From contig JAFEDH010000029.1 in assembly GCA_018241695.1 (NCBI GenBank), forward strand, positions 1 through 64,000: DNA of 64,000 nucleotides, in the 5' to 3' direction. The notes under the pieces are model-generated. The model had not been told where the DNA came from and searched no databases. It saw nothing but the letters and a program-made list of their open reading frames with translations. The position numbers were made by a program, and so were the translations under genes. This document shows, piece after piece, positions 46,498 through 54,725 of this stretch. The DNA comes from Pseudomonadota bacterium (GTDB taxonomy: Bacteria; Pseudomonadota; Gammaproteobacteria; Burkholderiales; Rhodocyclaceae). Every line of letters begins with the position of its first letter. Within the stretch, counting starts at the first letter, position 1.

Positions 46498-47253
46498 TCA
46501 CCCCAGAAACGCCTGACCACCATCCAGAGCGATGCTCTGGCCATTCACGTAACGGCAATCGTCCGAACACAGGGTGGCGACAAAGCGGCCGATGTCGTCC
46601 TCGCAGTGGCCGACACGGCGCATGGGGATGGTGGCGAAATACGCGGCAGCCTCGTCCGGGCGGGCCTTGGCCCAGCCCTGGAGCGCCACGGAATCAGCCA
46701 GGGGCAGGATGACATTGGCGCGGATGCCATCGACCGCCCATTCGCAGGCCGCGCCACGGGTCAGTTGGCGGATCGCCTCCTTCACCGCACCGTAGGCGCC
46801 GTAACCGCTCGCATCCCAGCGAAAGCCGGCGGCGCTGGCCAGATTGACGATGCTGCCATCCCCCTTGAGATGCGGGTAGCAAAGCTTCATCAGGCGGTGG
46901 GTTGCCAGCGGACCGGATTCCCAGCCAGCGGCGAAAGCCTCTTCGGTCACATCGTTGATATTGCCCAGTGGCACTTCCTGGGCGTTGTTAATCAGGATGT
47001 TGAGGCCACCAAAGTGGCTGACCACACCCTTCACACACTGCGTGAGGGAATCGAGGCTCTTCACATTGCACTCGATGGCGAGCGCCTCGCCGCCGCGCTC
47101 ACGGATCATCCGGCAGGTGTCCTCCACCTTGGAAAGCGTGCGGCCCGATACCGCCACCCTGGTGCCATCCGCCGCCAGGGCAAGGGCAATGCCCTGCCCC
47201 ACGCCCTGCCCGCCGCCGGTCACCAGGGCCACTTTGCCTTTCAGTCGCTGCAT
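46498..47253 (-). CDS. Short-chain dehydrogenase/reductase (paralog C)
   Basis: A 251-residue SDR closely related to the one at 17497. TGGGQGVGQG is the cofactor motif, NNAQEV replaces NNAG, and the active site reads YGAVK. The serine lies 14 residues before the tyrosine instead of 13, where alanine is found, so the catalytic serine may be displaced. GGAG precedes the ATG. It is the third gene of the flavoprotein-SnoaL-SDR operon. Confidence 0.84.
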   Translation of the reverse strand: MQRLKGKVALVTGGGQGVGQGIALALAADGTRVAVSGRTLSKVEDTCRMIRERGGEALAIECNVKSLDSLTQCVKGVVSHFGGLNILINNAQEVPLGNINDVTEEAFAAGWESGPLATHRLMKLCYPHLKGDGSIVNLASAAGFRWDASGYGAYGAVKEAIRQLTRGAACEWAVDGIRANVILPLADSVALQGWAKARPDEAAAYFATIPMRRVGHCEDDIGRFVATLCSDDCRYVNGQSIALDGGQAFLG

Positions 47254-47294
47254 GATCTTTCTCCTCTGTCCGTCATTGGAAACCGGTATCGGCG

Positions 47295-47747
47295 CTACTT
47301 CACGGGCCCCTTGCCCAGCACGGTGATGTCGCCGAGGTGGGCGCGGTTGTGCTTGGTGCGGTGGCTCATGCGCCACACACCCTCGACGCGACGCCACTGG
47401 TCATGGTAGTCGCCGAGGGTGGAAAAGGTGAGATGGGCCTTGTCCCCCGTACCCTTGTGCATATCGCTGACATAGGCCCTGCTGCGGGCGGTATCGCCCT
47501 CCACCTCGATCAGCACATTGCCCAGCAGGTGCTGGGTGGGGCCGCAGTCATCGAGAAAAGAACGCATCAGGGCAACGATGGTGTCCCGTCCGGTCAGGGG
47601 ACCGGTACCCATTTCCGCGGTTGCATCCGCCAGGACAATGTCGTCCAGCGCCGTCCAGTCCCGGTCGTCCATGGCCCGGGCGAAGCGCACCAGGGCCCGA
47701 TAGATTTCCCGTTCCGCGAGCAGCACTTCGAGCGACAACGCGGCCAT
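47295..47747 (-). CDS. SnoaL-like (NTF2-fold) protein
   Basis: A 150-residue NTF2-fold protein: EREIYRALVRFARAMDDRDW start, SDMHKG and a WRMSHRTKHNRAHLGD C-terminal block. Relatives act as isomerases, dehydratases or hydroxylating-dioxygenase small subunits. It sits two bases after the flavoprotein gene and 41 nt before the SDR, so it likely acts on the same substrate. Confidence 0.8.
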   Translation of the reverse strand: MAALSLEVLLAEREIYRALVRFARAMDDRDWTALDDIVLADATAEMGTGPLTGRDTIVALMRSFLDDCGPTQHLLGNVLIEVEGDTARSRAYVSDMHKGTGDKAHLTFSTLGDYHDQWRRVEGVWRMSHRTKHNRAHLGDITVLGKGPVK

Positions 47748-47749
47748 GT

Positions 47750-49900
47750 CTATTCTCCGGATGACTGGGTCAGTGTTTCCACCACGGCGCTGGCGCCGCG
47801 GATGGCGCCTTCGATATAGCCCACGCCGGTGCAGTCGCCAAAGGCATGCACCTCCAGACCGGCGGCGCGCAGGGCATCGGCCACCGCACTGTTGCCGGTG
47901 GCGCCCTTGGCGACGATGACCTGGTCGGCGGTGAGGGCCTGCGCCTGACCGGTCTTGTCGGTGAAGCGCACCTCATGGCCGACGATGGCGATGTCCTTCA
48001 CCTCGGCATGGAGGCCGACGCCGTGCTCGCGCAGTTCCTCCAGCGCGCGCATGCGGCGCACCAGCATGAGACCGCCGCCGAAACGGGGGATGTCGTCCAC
48101 GATGGCGACCTGGCGACCACGCAGGACGAGGAATTCAGCCAGTTCCAGGCCCACCAGTTCGCCACCGATGATGACGATGCGCTTGCCCAGCGGCATCCAC
48201 CATTCGGAAGCCTTGCGCACGAAGCCCAGATTGGCGGTGATGCCGGTCATGGCGCCGATCCGGGTGGCCAGACGCGCCGGCAGGCCGACCTTGCGCGAGA
48301 GTTCGGGAGAAGACATGCCCAGCATCAGGTTGCGCATGTCGTCGCCGCTCAGCACGTGGGTCTGGTCGCCGCCGGGAATGGGTGGCATGGCGCGCTTGGC
48401 GCCGGTGGCCACCAGCACCGCGTCGGGTTTGAGGGAACGCACCAGCTCCGGCGTCGCAGAGGTATTGAGGCGCACCTCCACACCCGATTCGGCCACCTTG
48501 TGGCGCAGCCATTCGAGCAGGCGCTGGTTGGCCTCGTAGGCGAGAGAGGCGAACTGCAGGGTGCCACCCAGACGACCGCCGGCTTCGAGCAGGATCACCT
48601 CGTGGCCCAGCACCTTGAGGCGGGATGCAGCTTCCATGCCGCCGGTGCCGCCGCCCACCACGACGTAGCGGCGCCGGGTCTGGGTCGGCACGGGCTTGCG
48701 CTGGAATTCCAGCGCGGTGTAGGGGTTGACGGCGCAGCGTACCGGATCGCCGGTATAGATGGCCGAGACGCAGGTGTAGCAATACACGCAGGGACGCACG
48801 GTTTCGGGCCGGCCAGCCTTGAGCTTGTTGGGCAGGTCGGGATCGGCCAGAAGCTTGCGGCCCATGGCGAGAAAATCGAATTCGCCGGCGGCGATCCGGG
48901 CATCGCCGATCTCGGGATCGACACGGCCGGAGGCGATCACGGGGATCTTCACCGCGGCCTTGATGCGGGCCGCCGCCGGCAGGTTGAGGCAGGGCTCGTG
49001 GGGAATGTTGGAGCCGGAATGCAGCTTGATCTGCGCCGTGTCGTGATAGGAGGAGACGGTAATGGCGTCGGCCCCGGCGGCTTCCACCATCCGGGCGGTA
49101 CGCACCGCATCGTCCAGGGTGATGCCGTTGGGCACACCGAATTCCTGGGAGTCGATCTTCACCAGAATGGCGAAATCCTTGCCGGTGCGGGCGCGCACCG
49201 CCTGCACCACTTCGAGCAGGAAGCGGACGCGGTTTTCCAGCGGGCCGCCGTACTCGTCCTCGCGGTGGTTGGACTTGGGCGAGACGAAGGAAGAAAGCAG
49301 GTAGCCATGGCCACCGTGGATCTCCACACCGTCGGCACCGGCCCGCTTGGCCCGGTCAGCCGCGGCGGCGAACTGTTCGGTGACGAAGTGAATGTCCTCG
49401 ATACTCATGACGCGCAGCTTCGGCGCGGACTTGATGCGACTGGAGGGGGAACGCGCCAGCTCGTCGAGCAGGAAGGCATCGGTATAGGCGCTGCTGCGTG
49501 CGCCACCGGCCTTGGGCAGGGAGGGAATCCAGACCTCGCGCCCTTCGATCATGTCCATCACGCTGACCAACCCACCCTGATGGATCTGGATGGTGAACTT
49601 GGCGCCGTGGGCATGCACGCCGTCGGCCATGGCCTTGAGCCCGGGAATGAAGCGGTCGTCGGAGATGGCCACCTGACCCGGCTGGTTGCCGCCCGTGGGC
49701 CAGGCCACGCCGGACACGCCCAGATTCACCAGGCCCGCACCACCCTTGGCCTGCTCGATGTGAAAGTCACGGATACGCTCCGTGCAATGACCCTCCTCGG
49801 CCAGGTTCACGCCCATGGCGGTGACCGTGATGCGATTGCGCAGCTGCATCTTGCCGATGCGGCCGGGAGAAAGCAGATGGGAATAGGTGCAGGCGGACAT
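47750..49900 (-). CDS. Two-domain FMN/Fe-S/FAD oxidoreductase (2,4-dienoyl-CoA reductase-like)
   Basis: A 716-residue enzyme. Residues 1-370 form an OYE-type FMN barrel, with HGGHGYLLSSF at the active site. The iron-sulfur ligands follow as C-x2-C-x2-C-x11-C (CVYCYTC). Residues 400-716 bind FAD/NAD, with VVGGGTGGMEAA and a second Rossmann block VIIGGELVGLELAEF. The layout is that of 2,4-dienoyl-CoA reductase, trimethylamine dehydrogenase and bile-acid BaiCD/BaiH enzymes. It is the first gene of an operon; CCGGTACC lies 104 nt upstream. Confidence 0.88.
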   Translation of the reverse strand: MSACTYSHLLSPGRIGKMQLRNRITVTAMGVNLAEEGHCTERIRDFHIEQAKGGAGLVNLGVSGVAWPTGGNQPGQVAISDDRFIPGLKAMADGVHAHGAKFTIQIHQGGLVSVMDMIEGREVWIPSLPKAGGARSSAYTDAFLLDELARSPSSRIKSAPKLRVMSIEDIHFVTEQFAAAADRAKRAGADGVEIHGGHGYLLSSFVSPKSNHREDEYGGPLENRVRFLLEVVQAVRARTGKDFAILVKIDSQEFGVPNGITLDDAVRTARMVEAAGADAITVSSYHDTAQIKLHSGSNIPHEPCLNLPAAARIKAAVKIPVIASGRVDPEIGDARIAAGEFDFLAMGRKLLADPDLPNKLKAGRPETVRPCVYCYTCVSAIYTGDPVRCAVNPYTALEFQRKPVPTQTRRRYVVVGGGTGGMEAASRLKVLGHEVILLEAGGRLGGTLQFASLAYEANQRLLEWLRHKVAESGVEVRLNTSATPELVRSLKPDAVLVATGAKRAMPPIPGGDQTHVLSGDDMRNLMLGMSSPELSRKVGLPARLATRIGAMTGITANLGFVRKASEWWMPLGKRIVIIGGELVGLELAEFLVLRGRQVAIVDDIPRFGGGLMLVRRMRALEELREHGVGLHAEVKDIAIVGHEVRFTDKTGQAQALTADQVIVAKGATGNSAVADALRAAGLEVHAFGDCTGVGYIEGAIRGASAVVETLTQSSGE

Positions 49901-50001
49901 GGGGGCTCCGGATATCCAGTTCGGGACGATTCAGAACCGGGATAACCCGGCGGGACGCAGTTTTTTACTGCAAACCTGAAACATACTCCATCTGCCCCCT
50001 G

Positions 50002-50011
50002 CCGGTACCGG
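50002..50011. promoter_or_regulatory. CCGGTACC element upstream of the flavoprotein operon
   Basis: CCGGTACCGG is a perfect 10-bp palindrome 104 nt upstream of the flavoprotein start codon. The downstream genes are a likely regulon member set. Sites at 37468, 51842, 53186 and 53204 share the 8-mer at a similar distance. Confidence 0.5.
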
Positions 50012-50083
50012 GCGAATGCAAATGCGAACGCCACACCCGGATGCGGAGAAGATCCGGCCCGGCGGTTTCGGGCTAGAGTGCCC

Positions 50084-50482
50084 TCAATCCTCCACGATGG
50101 CGATTGCCGTGATTTCCACCAGCAGATCAGTGCCGGAAAGGCATTCCACCCCGATCAGCGAGAAGGCATGGGCCGGGAACGGCCCTTCGGTATCGGCCAG
50201 CGCCTTGAGGAAGCTGCCGGCCACTGCCGGCGTCAGCCCCTTGAGATACACCGTGCTGCTGGCCAGCCCCGCCAGGGTGCCGCCCGCGCCTTCGATGGCG
50301 CTGCGCAGGTTGCGCAGCGCCTGGAGGGACTGGGTGTAATGATCGTTGCCCACTACCCGGAACTGCTCGTCGCAGGCCGACTGGCCGGCGATGTAGAGGG
50401 TGCGGCCGCCACGGACGGACACCACCTGGGCCATGGCATCGAAACTGAGCAGGCCCGGAGGATTCAAGCGCTGGAGGAACAT
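50084..50482 (-). CDS. RidA-family protein lacking the catalytic arginine
   Basis: A 132-residue YjgF/RidA-fold protein, with YIAGQ and LLVEITAIA blocks. RidA deaminates enamines/imines using an arginine near residue 105. Here the segment reads FPAHAFSLIGVECL, without arginine, so this is probably one of the Rid subfamilies without that activity. It begins 26 nt after the MFS gene in the same transcript. The much longer upstream frame overlaps that gene. Confidence 0.83.
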   Translation of the reverse strand: MFLQRLNPPGLLSFDAMAQVVSVRGGRTLYIAGQSACDEQFRVVGNDHYTQSLQALRNLRSAIEGAGGTLAGLASSTVYLKGLTPAVAGSFLKALADTEGPFPAHAFSLIGVECLSGTDLLVEITAIAIVED

Positions 50483-50508
50483 GGACGATTTTCCTGGGAT
50501 GACAAGGG

Positions 50509-51741
50509 TTAGACAGAGGATTCGGCAGGACGGGTGTGGTGCAGGGCGATCAGGGGCGGCACGGCGGCCACCATCAGCACCGCACATCCCGCCAGAGGCC
50601 AGGTGTAGGCGTGGGTGACATCCACCAGATGGCCGACCCCCTGGGGGCCGAAAGCGGAAACGACGCCTGCCAGCAGGTTGCCGATCCCCAGCAGGCTGCC
50701 GAAGTGGGCGGAGCCCAGGGCATCCAGCAGCAGGGTCGGCGAAAGCTGGTTGGCAAGATTGAAGGTGGTTCCCCACAGCAGGGCGAAGGCGACCACGGCG
50801 GCGACTCCCAGCGCGGCGTCGCCCGCCGCCAGAAGACACAGGATGCCGGCGGCGCTGGCCAGGGCGCCGACCACCAGGGTGCGTTCCGCCCCCCAGCGAT
50901 TGCTCAGTGCGCCGAAGATGAAATTGCCGGCCAGCGTCGCCGCACCCACGCCGGTGTTGGCCATGGCGGCCTGGGTGCTGGAATAGCCCATGGCGACCAG
51001 ATAGGGCACCAGGGCCATGAGGATGCTCAGGCTGCTCAGGGTAAACAGGAGCAGCATCAGGGTCCACAACCAGAATTGTCCGCTGCGCAGGGCTTCGCCA
51101 ACGCTCGCCCCGCCTCCTTGAACCTCCTGCCGGGCCGATGCGGATGAACTCCCGTTTGTGGGAGATTGCGCCAGAAAGAACAACAGCGGCGCGCAGACGG
51201 AAAGGATGGCGACGCCGGCGAAGGCGATGGCCGGGCGCCAGCCGAGAACCTCGATGGCCTGATTCAGGGCCAGGGGAAAGATCATGCCACCCACGGAGAC
51301 CGCTGCCAGCAGGATACCGAAGGCCAGACCCTGCCGCTGCGCAGGAATCCAGCGGGTCACCAGGGTGGCGGCCGGCACATAGGTGCAAAAGCCGATGCCG
51401 GCACCGGTCGCAGCCAGGGCCACAATGAATACCGGCAGGCTGCCGGCCCGGGAGGCGAGCAGGTACCCGCCCCCGGCCAGAACCGCCCCGGCCACCATCA
51501 CCGGTCGTGCTGGCAGGCGGTCCACCAGCCAGCCCGCCAACGGCATGGCGATCGTCATGGAAATCAGGAAGGCGGTGGCGATGGAGGCCGCTTCTTCGTG
51601 AGAGCCGCGAAAAGCCGCCCGGATGGGCAGGGTCAGCAGCCCCAGCGAATTCAGGGTGAGGCCGAAACAGATGCCCAGCACCAGCGATAGGCCGATGACA
51701 CGGCCCCAGGCACGACGGGGAACAACAGTGGCAGTGCTCAT
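50509..51741 (-). CDS. MFS transporter
   Basis: A 410-residue inner-membrane transporter with about 12 segments and a charged middle loop (about residues 200-215). Resembles the monocarboxylate/oxalate-type MFS proteins in its N-terminal half (GWLVDRLPARPVM). The substrate is unknown. CCGGTACC lies 101 nt upstream, and the LuxR gene diverges from it. RidA follows downstream. Confidence 0.87.
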   Translation of the reverse strand: MSTATVVPRRAWGRVIGLSLVLGICFGLTLNSLGLLTLPIRAAFRGSHEEAASIATAFLISMTIAMPLAGWLVDRLPARPVMVAGAVLAGGGYLLASRAGSLPVFIVALAATGAGIGFCTYVPAATLVTRWIPAQRQGLAFGILLAAVSVGGMIFPLALNQAIEVLGWRPAIAFAGVAILSVCAPLLFFLAQSPTNGSSSASARQEVQGGGASVGEALRSGQFWLWTLMLLLFTLSSLSILMALVPYLVAMGYSSTQAAMANTGVGAATLAGNFIFGALSNRWGAERTLVVGALASAAGILCLLAAGDAALGVAAVVAFALLWGTTFNLANQLSPTLLLDALGSAHFGSLLGIGNLLAGVVSAFGPQGVGHLVDVTHAYTWPLAGCAVLMVAAVPPLIALHHTRPAESSV

Positions 51742-51841
51742 GGCGTCACGGTTCCCGTCGCACGACAGGCCGCCCATTCTCCGGGAATCAATGAATGGCC
51801 CGATGCTAGGGGCGATACGGTATCCCGCGCCAGTCCCATGT

Positions 51842-51849
51842 GGTACCGG
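51842..51849. promoter_or_regulatory. CCGGTACC element between MFS and luxR-type gene
   Basis: The minus strand reads CCGGTACC, 101 nt from the MFS ATG and 129 nt from the LuxR ATG. An imperfect partner, GATACGGTATC, lies about 20 bp nearer the MFS gene. One site could serve both promoters. Confidence 0.5.
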
Positions 51850-51977
51850 CGAATATCTGCGGGGGAGTTTCGCCACCCGCCGGAAATACACAAGCAGACA
51901 AGCGCAGCGGCGCCGGCTGCATTAGCATGGCGCATCCGGCTTTCTGCGGGAACTCCCGTGGCCATGCGCTGCTCCCC

Positions 51978-53117
51978 ATGAACGATGCACTCGCCAACCT
52001 CATCGCCCTGATTTACGAAGGGCCCACCGACACCCGGCCGTGGCAGGGTTTCGCCACCGCGCTGCGGACCCGGCTTGCGGCACGCAATGTGGTGATCACC
52101 CTGCATCACGCCGAAAACGAGACGGGCGACCTCTATGTCATGGCCGGGCCGGAAAACGACCCGGTCGACTGGGACGAGGTGGAAGCCCGCTACCGTCAGG
52201 AGTACATGGCAACCGATCCGCTGCGGCTCGATCGCATGGCGCCGGGAGAACTCGGCCTGGTGGCGCCGGATACCAACGATTCGTTGTTCGGAAAATACCT
52301 CGCGGGCATGGGGCTATCGGGCGGTCTGCGCTGCTGCTTCGCTGAACCTGGCGGCATCCGCTGCTGGATCGACGTGGTGAAGGACGAGAACAAGCGGTCG
52401 TTCACCACGGCCGACCAGAATCTGCTGCGTACCCTGACGCCCCATCTCAACCGTGCCCTGGGCCTGTACGCCCGGCTCAAGCGCCAGGAATCGGAAAAAG
52501 CCATTTACGAGACCATGGTCGATCACTTCGCCCTGGGCTGCATCCTCCTCAACGAAGAAGGCAAGGTCATTCATTTCAACCGCGTCGCCGCAGCCCTGAT
52601 CGCGCAATGGCAGGGGATCTCCATTTTTCGCAACCGCATCACCCTGAGCGACCGGCAGGCCCAGCGCACCCTCGATACCGCACTCCAGGCCATCGCCGCC
52701 CATCGGTGTGGCAGCGGAAAACCAGCAGACGGAGAATTGATCCGCCTGCGGAATGCCCAGGGCCGCCTGCTCGGCCTGCTGGTGTATCCCGCGCCACCAC
52801 AACCCTATTATCGCGGCGGAGAGGCCCCAGGCACCATCGTCTATCTCTCCGATCTTGGCGCCAGCCTGGAAGCCTTGCGACCGGCGCGCAGCCAGGCGCT
52901 GACACGCATCGGCAAGCTGTTCGATCTCACCCGCCAGGAGTCCACCCTGGCCCTGCTGCTCGCCTACGGCCACACCATCGCGGAAGCCGCGGGAGAAATG
53001 TCCATCGCCGAAACCGCCGCCCGCAACTACTCGAAAAAGATCTACGCCAAGATGGGCGTGGCGAGCCAGACCGATCTGGTCAGGCTGATGCTGCGCAGCG
53101 TCACCTTCCTGCTCTGA
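51978..53117 (+). CDS. LuxR-type HTH transcriptional regulator
   Basis: A 379-residue regulator with a C-terminal LuxR HTH (about 315-375; TRQES then IAEAAGEMSIAETAARNY). The middle part (about 185-300) is PAS-like, and the N-terminal 170 residues are a sensor of unknown kind. It has neither a phosphoacceptor receiver nor an autoinducer-binding signature. It lies between divergent catabolic operons whose promoters share CCGGTACC and is the best candidate to bind it. Confidence 0.85.
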   Translation: MNDALANLIALIYEGPTDTRPWQGFATALRTRLAARNVVITLHHAENETGDLYVMAGPENDPVDWDEVEARYRQEYMATDPLRLDRMAPGELGLVAPDTNDSLFGKYLAGMGLSGGLRCCFAEPGGIRCWIDVVKDENKRSFTTADQNLLRTLTPHLNRALGLYARLKRQESEKAIYETMVDHFALGCILLNEEGKVIHFNRVAAALIAQWQGISIFRNRITLSDRQAQRTLDTALQAIAAHRCGSGKPADGELIRLRNAQGRLLGLLVYPAPPQPYYRGGEAPGTIVYLSDLGASLEALRPARSQALTRIGKLFDLTRQESTLALLLAYGHTIAEAAGEMSIAETAARNYSKKIYAKMGVASQTDLVRLMLRSVTFLL

Positions 53118-53185
53118 CCGCGCGAACCCCTCTCGCGCAATTCACCCGCTCCGTTTTCCGGCCCGTGGCGACCGGCACCGGGTAA

Positions 53186-53193
53186 CCGGTACC
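53186..53193 (+). promoter_or_regulatory. CCGGTACC element 1 upstream of DadA-like gene
   Basis: CCGGTACC, 113 nt before the TTG start. Within it GGGTA-N5-TACCC (53180-53194) is a further inverted repeat. Confidence 0.5.
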
Positions 53194-53203
53194 CATCAGG
53201 CAG

Positions 53204-53211
53204 CCGGTACC
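53204..53211 (+). promoter_or_regulatory. CCGGTACC element 2 upstream of DadA-like gene
   Basis: A second copy 18 bp after the first and 95 nt before the start codon, with a degenerate GGTACT ten bases further on (53216-53221). The array looks like a multi-site operator. Confidence 0.5.
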
Positions 53212-53305
53212 ATCTGGTACTAGAGCGTTCTCCGGCGCGTCCTTAGCATCCCGTCCGTCCGCAGATTCCTGCTGCGGGGTGCACCGACGTTCCGGAGAAA
53301 CGCGC

Positions 53306-54676
53306 TTGAACCGTAACCCGCAAAAATCAGTCGACCAGATCCGCCGCCCCGATCCCCGCGATGCCGCCCGGGCGTATGAAAGCGGCACGGTTCCCATCGA
53401 TTGCAGTGGCTGGCCCTCCCCCCAGCAGCAACCCGTCTATCCGGCGCTGGAAGGTTCCATCGAGACCGATGTCGTCGTGATCGGCGCCGGTCTGGCCGGC
53501 GCCTCGGTCAGCCTGCATCTGGCGGAACTCGGTGTCGCCACCGTCACCCTGGAAGCAAAACAGCCGGCCACGGGCGCCTCGGGGCGCAACGCGGGCCATG
53601 TGCAGCCCTATCTCGACGTGCTCGAACCCCTCCAGGCCTGGCCCGACCAGGGCAAGCGCCTGCTGCACGCCCTGATCGAGAACCGCAACATCGTCTATGA
53701 CCTGTGCCGGAAGCACGGCATCCAGGGCGATGCCTCGCCCGACGGCCTGCTCGAAGCCGCCTTCAAGCCCTCCGCCGCGCTGGAGAAAAAGGCGGCCACC
53801 TGGCGCGCGTACGGTTACGACGTGCAAGGCATCGATGCCAATGCCGTCCGCGCCATGCTGGGCACCGAACGCTATCGCTGGGGCATCCACTGGAAGGAAG
53901 GTGGCCGGGTCAATCCCTACCTGTTCACCAATGGCATGATCGCTGCGGCCGCCCGCCTCGGCGCCCGGGTACATGGCGATTCACCGGTTCTCTCCTGCGA
54001 GCGGGACGGTCAGCGCTGGCGGGTGAAAACCCCGCAGGGAACGGTGACCGCCCGCCGCGTCGTGATCTGCACCAGCAACCATGCCGGCAACCGTTTTTTT
54101 CCGCATCTGGCGCAGACCCAGTACCCCCTGGTAGCCTGCGGGCTGGCCACCCGCCCGCTACCCGACGCGCTGCTGAAAACCCTGAATCCGGCCCGGGTGG
54201 TTTTCACCCAGTATCCGGCGGGCCTCTACCCCCTGGTGATCGATGGCCGCAACCGCCTCATCACCGCTACCATTCCGGGGCCGGGCAAGGCCGGCGATGC
54301 GGCAACCTATTTCAAACTCCTGCTGCGCTTCCTGCACCGAACCTTCCCCCAGTCACGGGATTTCGACCTGGAACTGGAATCCTACTGGACTGGCGTTACC
54401 GCCAGTTCCTCCCACGTCTATCACCAGGATTACGCCAAGTACTACCGGGTGGATGACAACGTCTTCGCCCTGATGAACCTTGGCACCTGGGGCAACGTCA
54501 TGGGCCCCTTGCTTGGCCAGAGCCTGGCCAGGGCGCTGGCGGCCGGCCGGCCCGAGGACTGCGTGCTGCCACTGGAAGCCCCCAGGCCCGTCAAGTCTCC
54601 AGGCCTCTTTGAATTCAAGGTGCGCCGCCTGATGATCCCGGCCGCCCGCCTGCTGGATACATTGGGCATGGCCTGA
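53306..54676 (+). CDS. DadA-like FAD-dependent oxidoreductase
   Basis: A 456-residue DAO-family enzyme. The FAD motif VVIGAGLAGASVSLHLAELG lies near residue 59, followed by GASGRNAGHVQPYL. The C-terminal part has the substrate-domain block YWTGVTASSSH. Relatives oxidise amines or amino acids to imines. No signal peptide. I take the TTG at 53306, eight nt after GGAG; the GTG at 53279 is an alternative. It heads the plus-strand series with the PQQ dehydrogenase, 49 nt downstream. Confidence 0.83.
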   Translation: MNRNPQKSVDQIRRPDPRDAARAYESGTVPIDCSGWPSPQQQPVYPALEGSIETDVVVIGAGLAGASVSLHLAELGVATVTLEAKQPATGASGRNAGHVQPYLDVLEPLQAWPDQGKRLLHALIENRNIVYDLCRKHGIQGDASPDGLLEAAFKPSAALEKKAATWRAYGYDVQGIDANAVRAMLGTERYRWGIHWKEGGRVNPYLFTNGMIAAAARLGARVHGDSPVLSCERDGQRWRVKTPQGTVTARRVVICTSNHAGNRFFPHLAQTQYPLVACGLATRPLPDALLKTLNPARVVFTQYPAGLYPLVIDGRNRLITATIPGPGKAGDAATYFKLLLRFLHRTFPQSRDFDLELESYWTGVTASSSHVYHQDYAKYYRVDDNVFALMNLGTWGNVMGPLLGQSLARALAAGRPEDCVLPLEAPRPVKSPGLFEFKVRRLMIPAARLLDTLGMA

Positions 54677-54725
54677 CTTCCTGCTCCCCGGACCGATACC
54701 ACCTCACGCCAGGATCGAAACACCC

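Noticed and set aside
47601..47610. CCGGTACCC inside the SnoaL-like gene
   Set aside because: It matches the regulon 8-mer, but lies within coding DNA and far from any start codon, so it was not listed as an operator.
47846..49945. 699-residue plus-strand frame opposite the flavoprotein
   Set aside because: Antisense shadow, rich in His/Gly/Asp as expected from reversed GC-rich codons.
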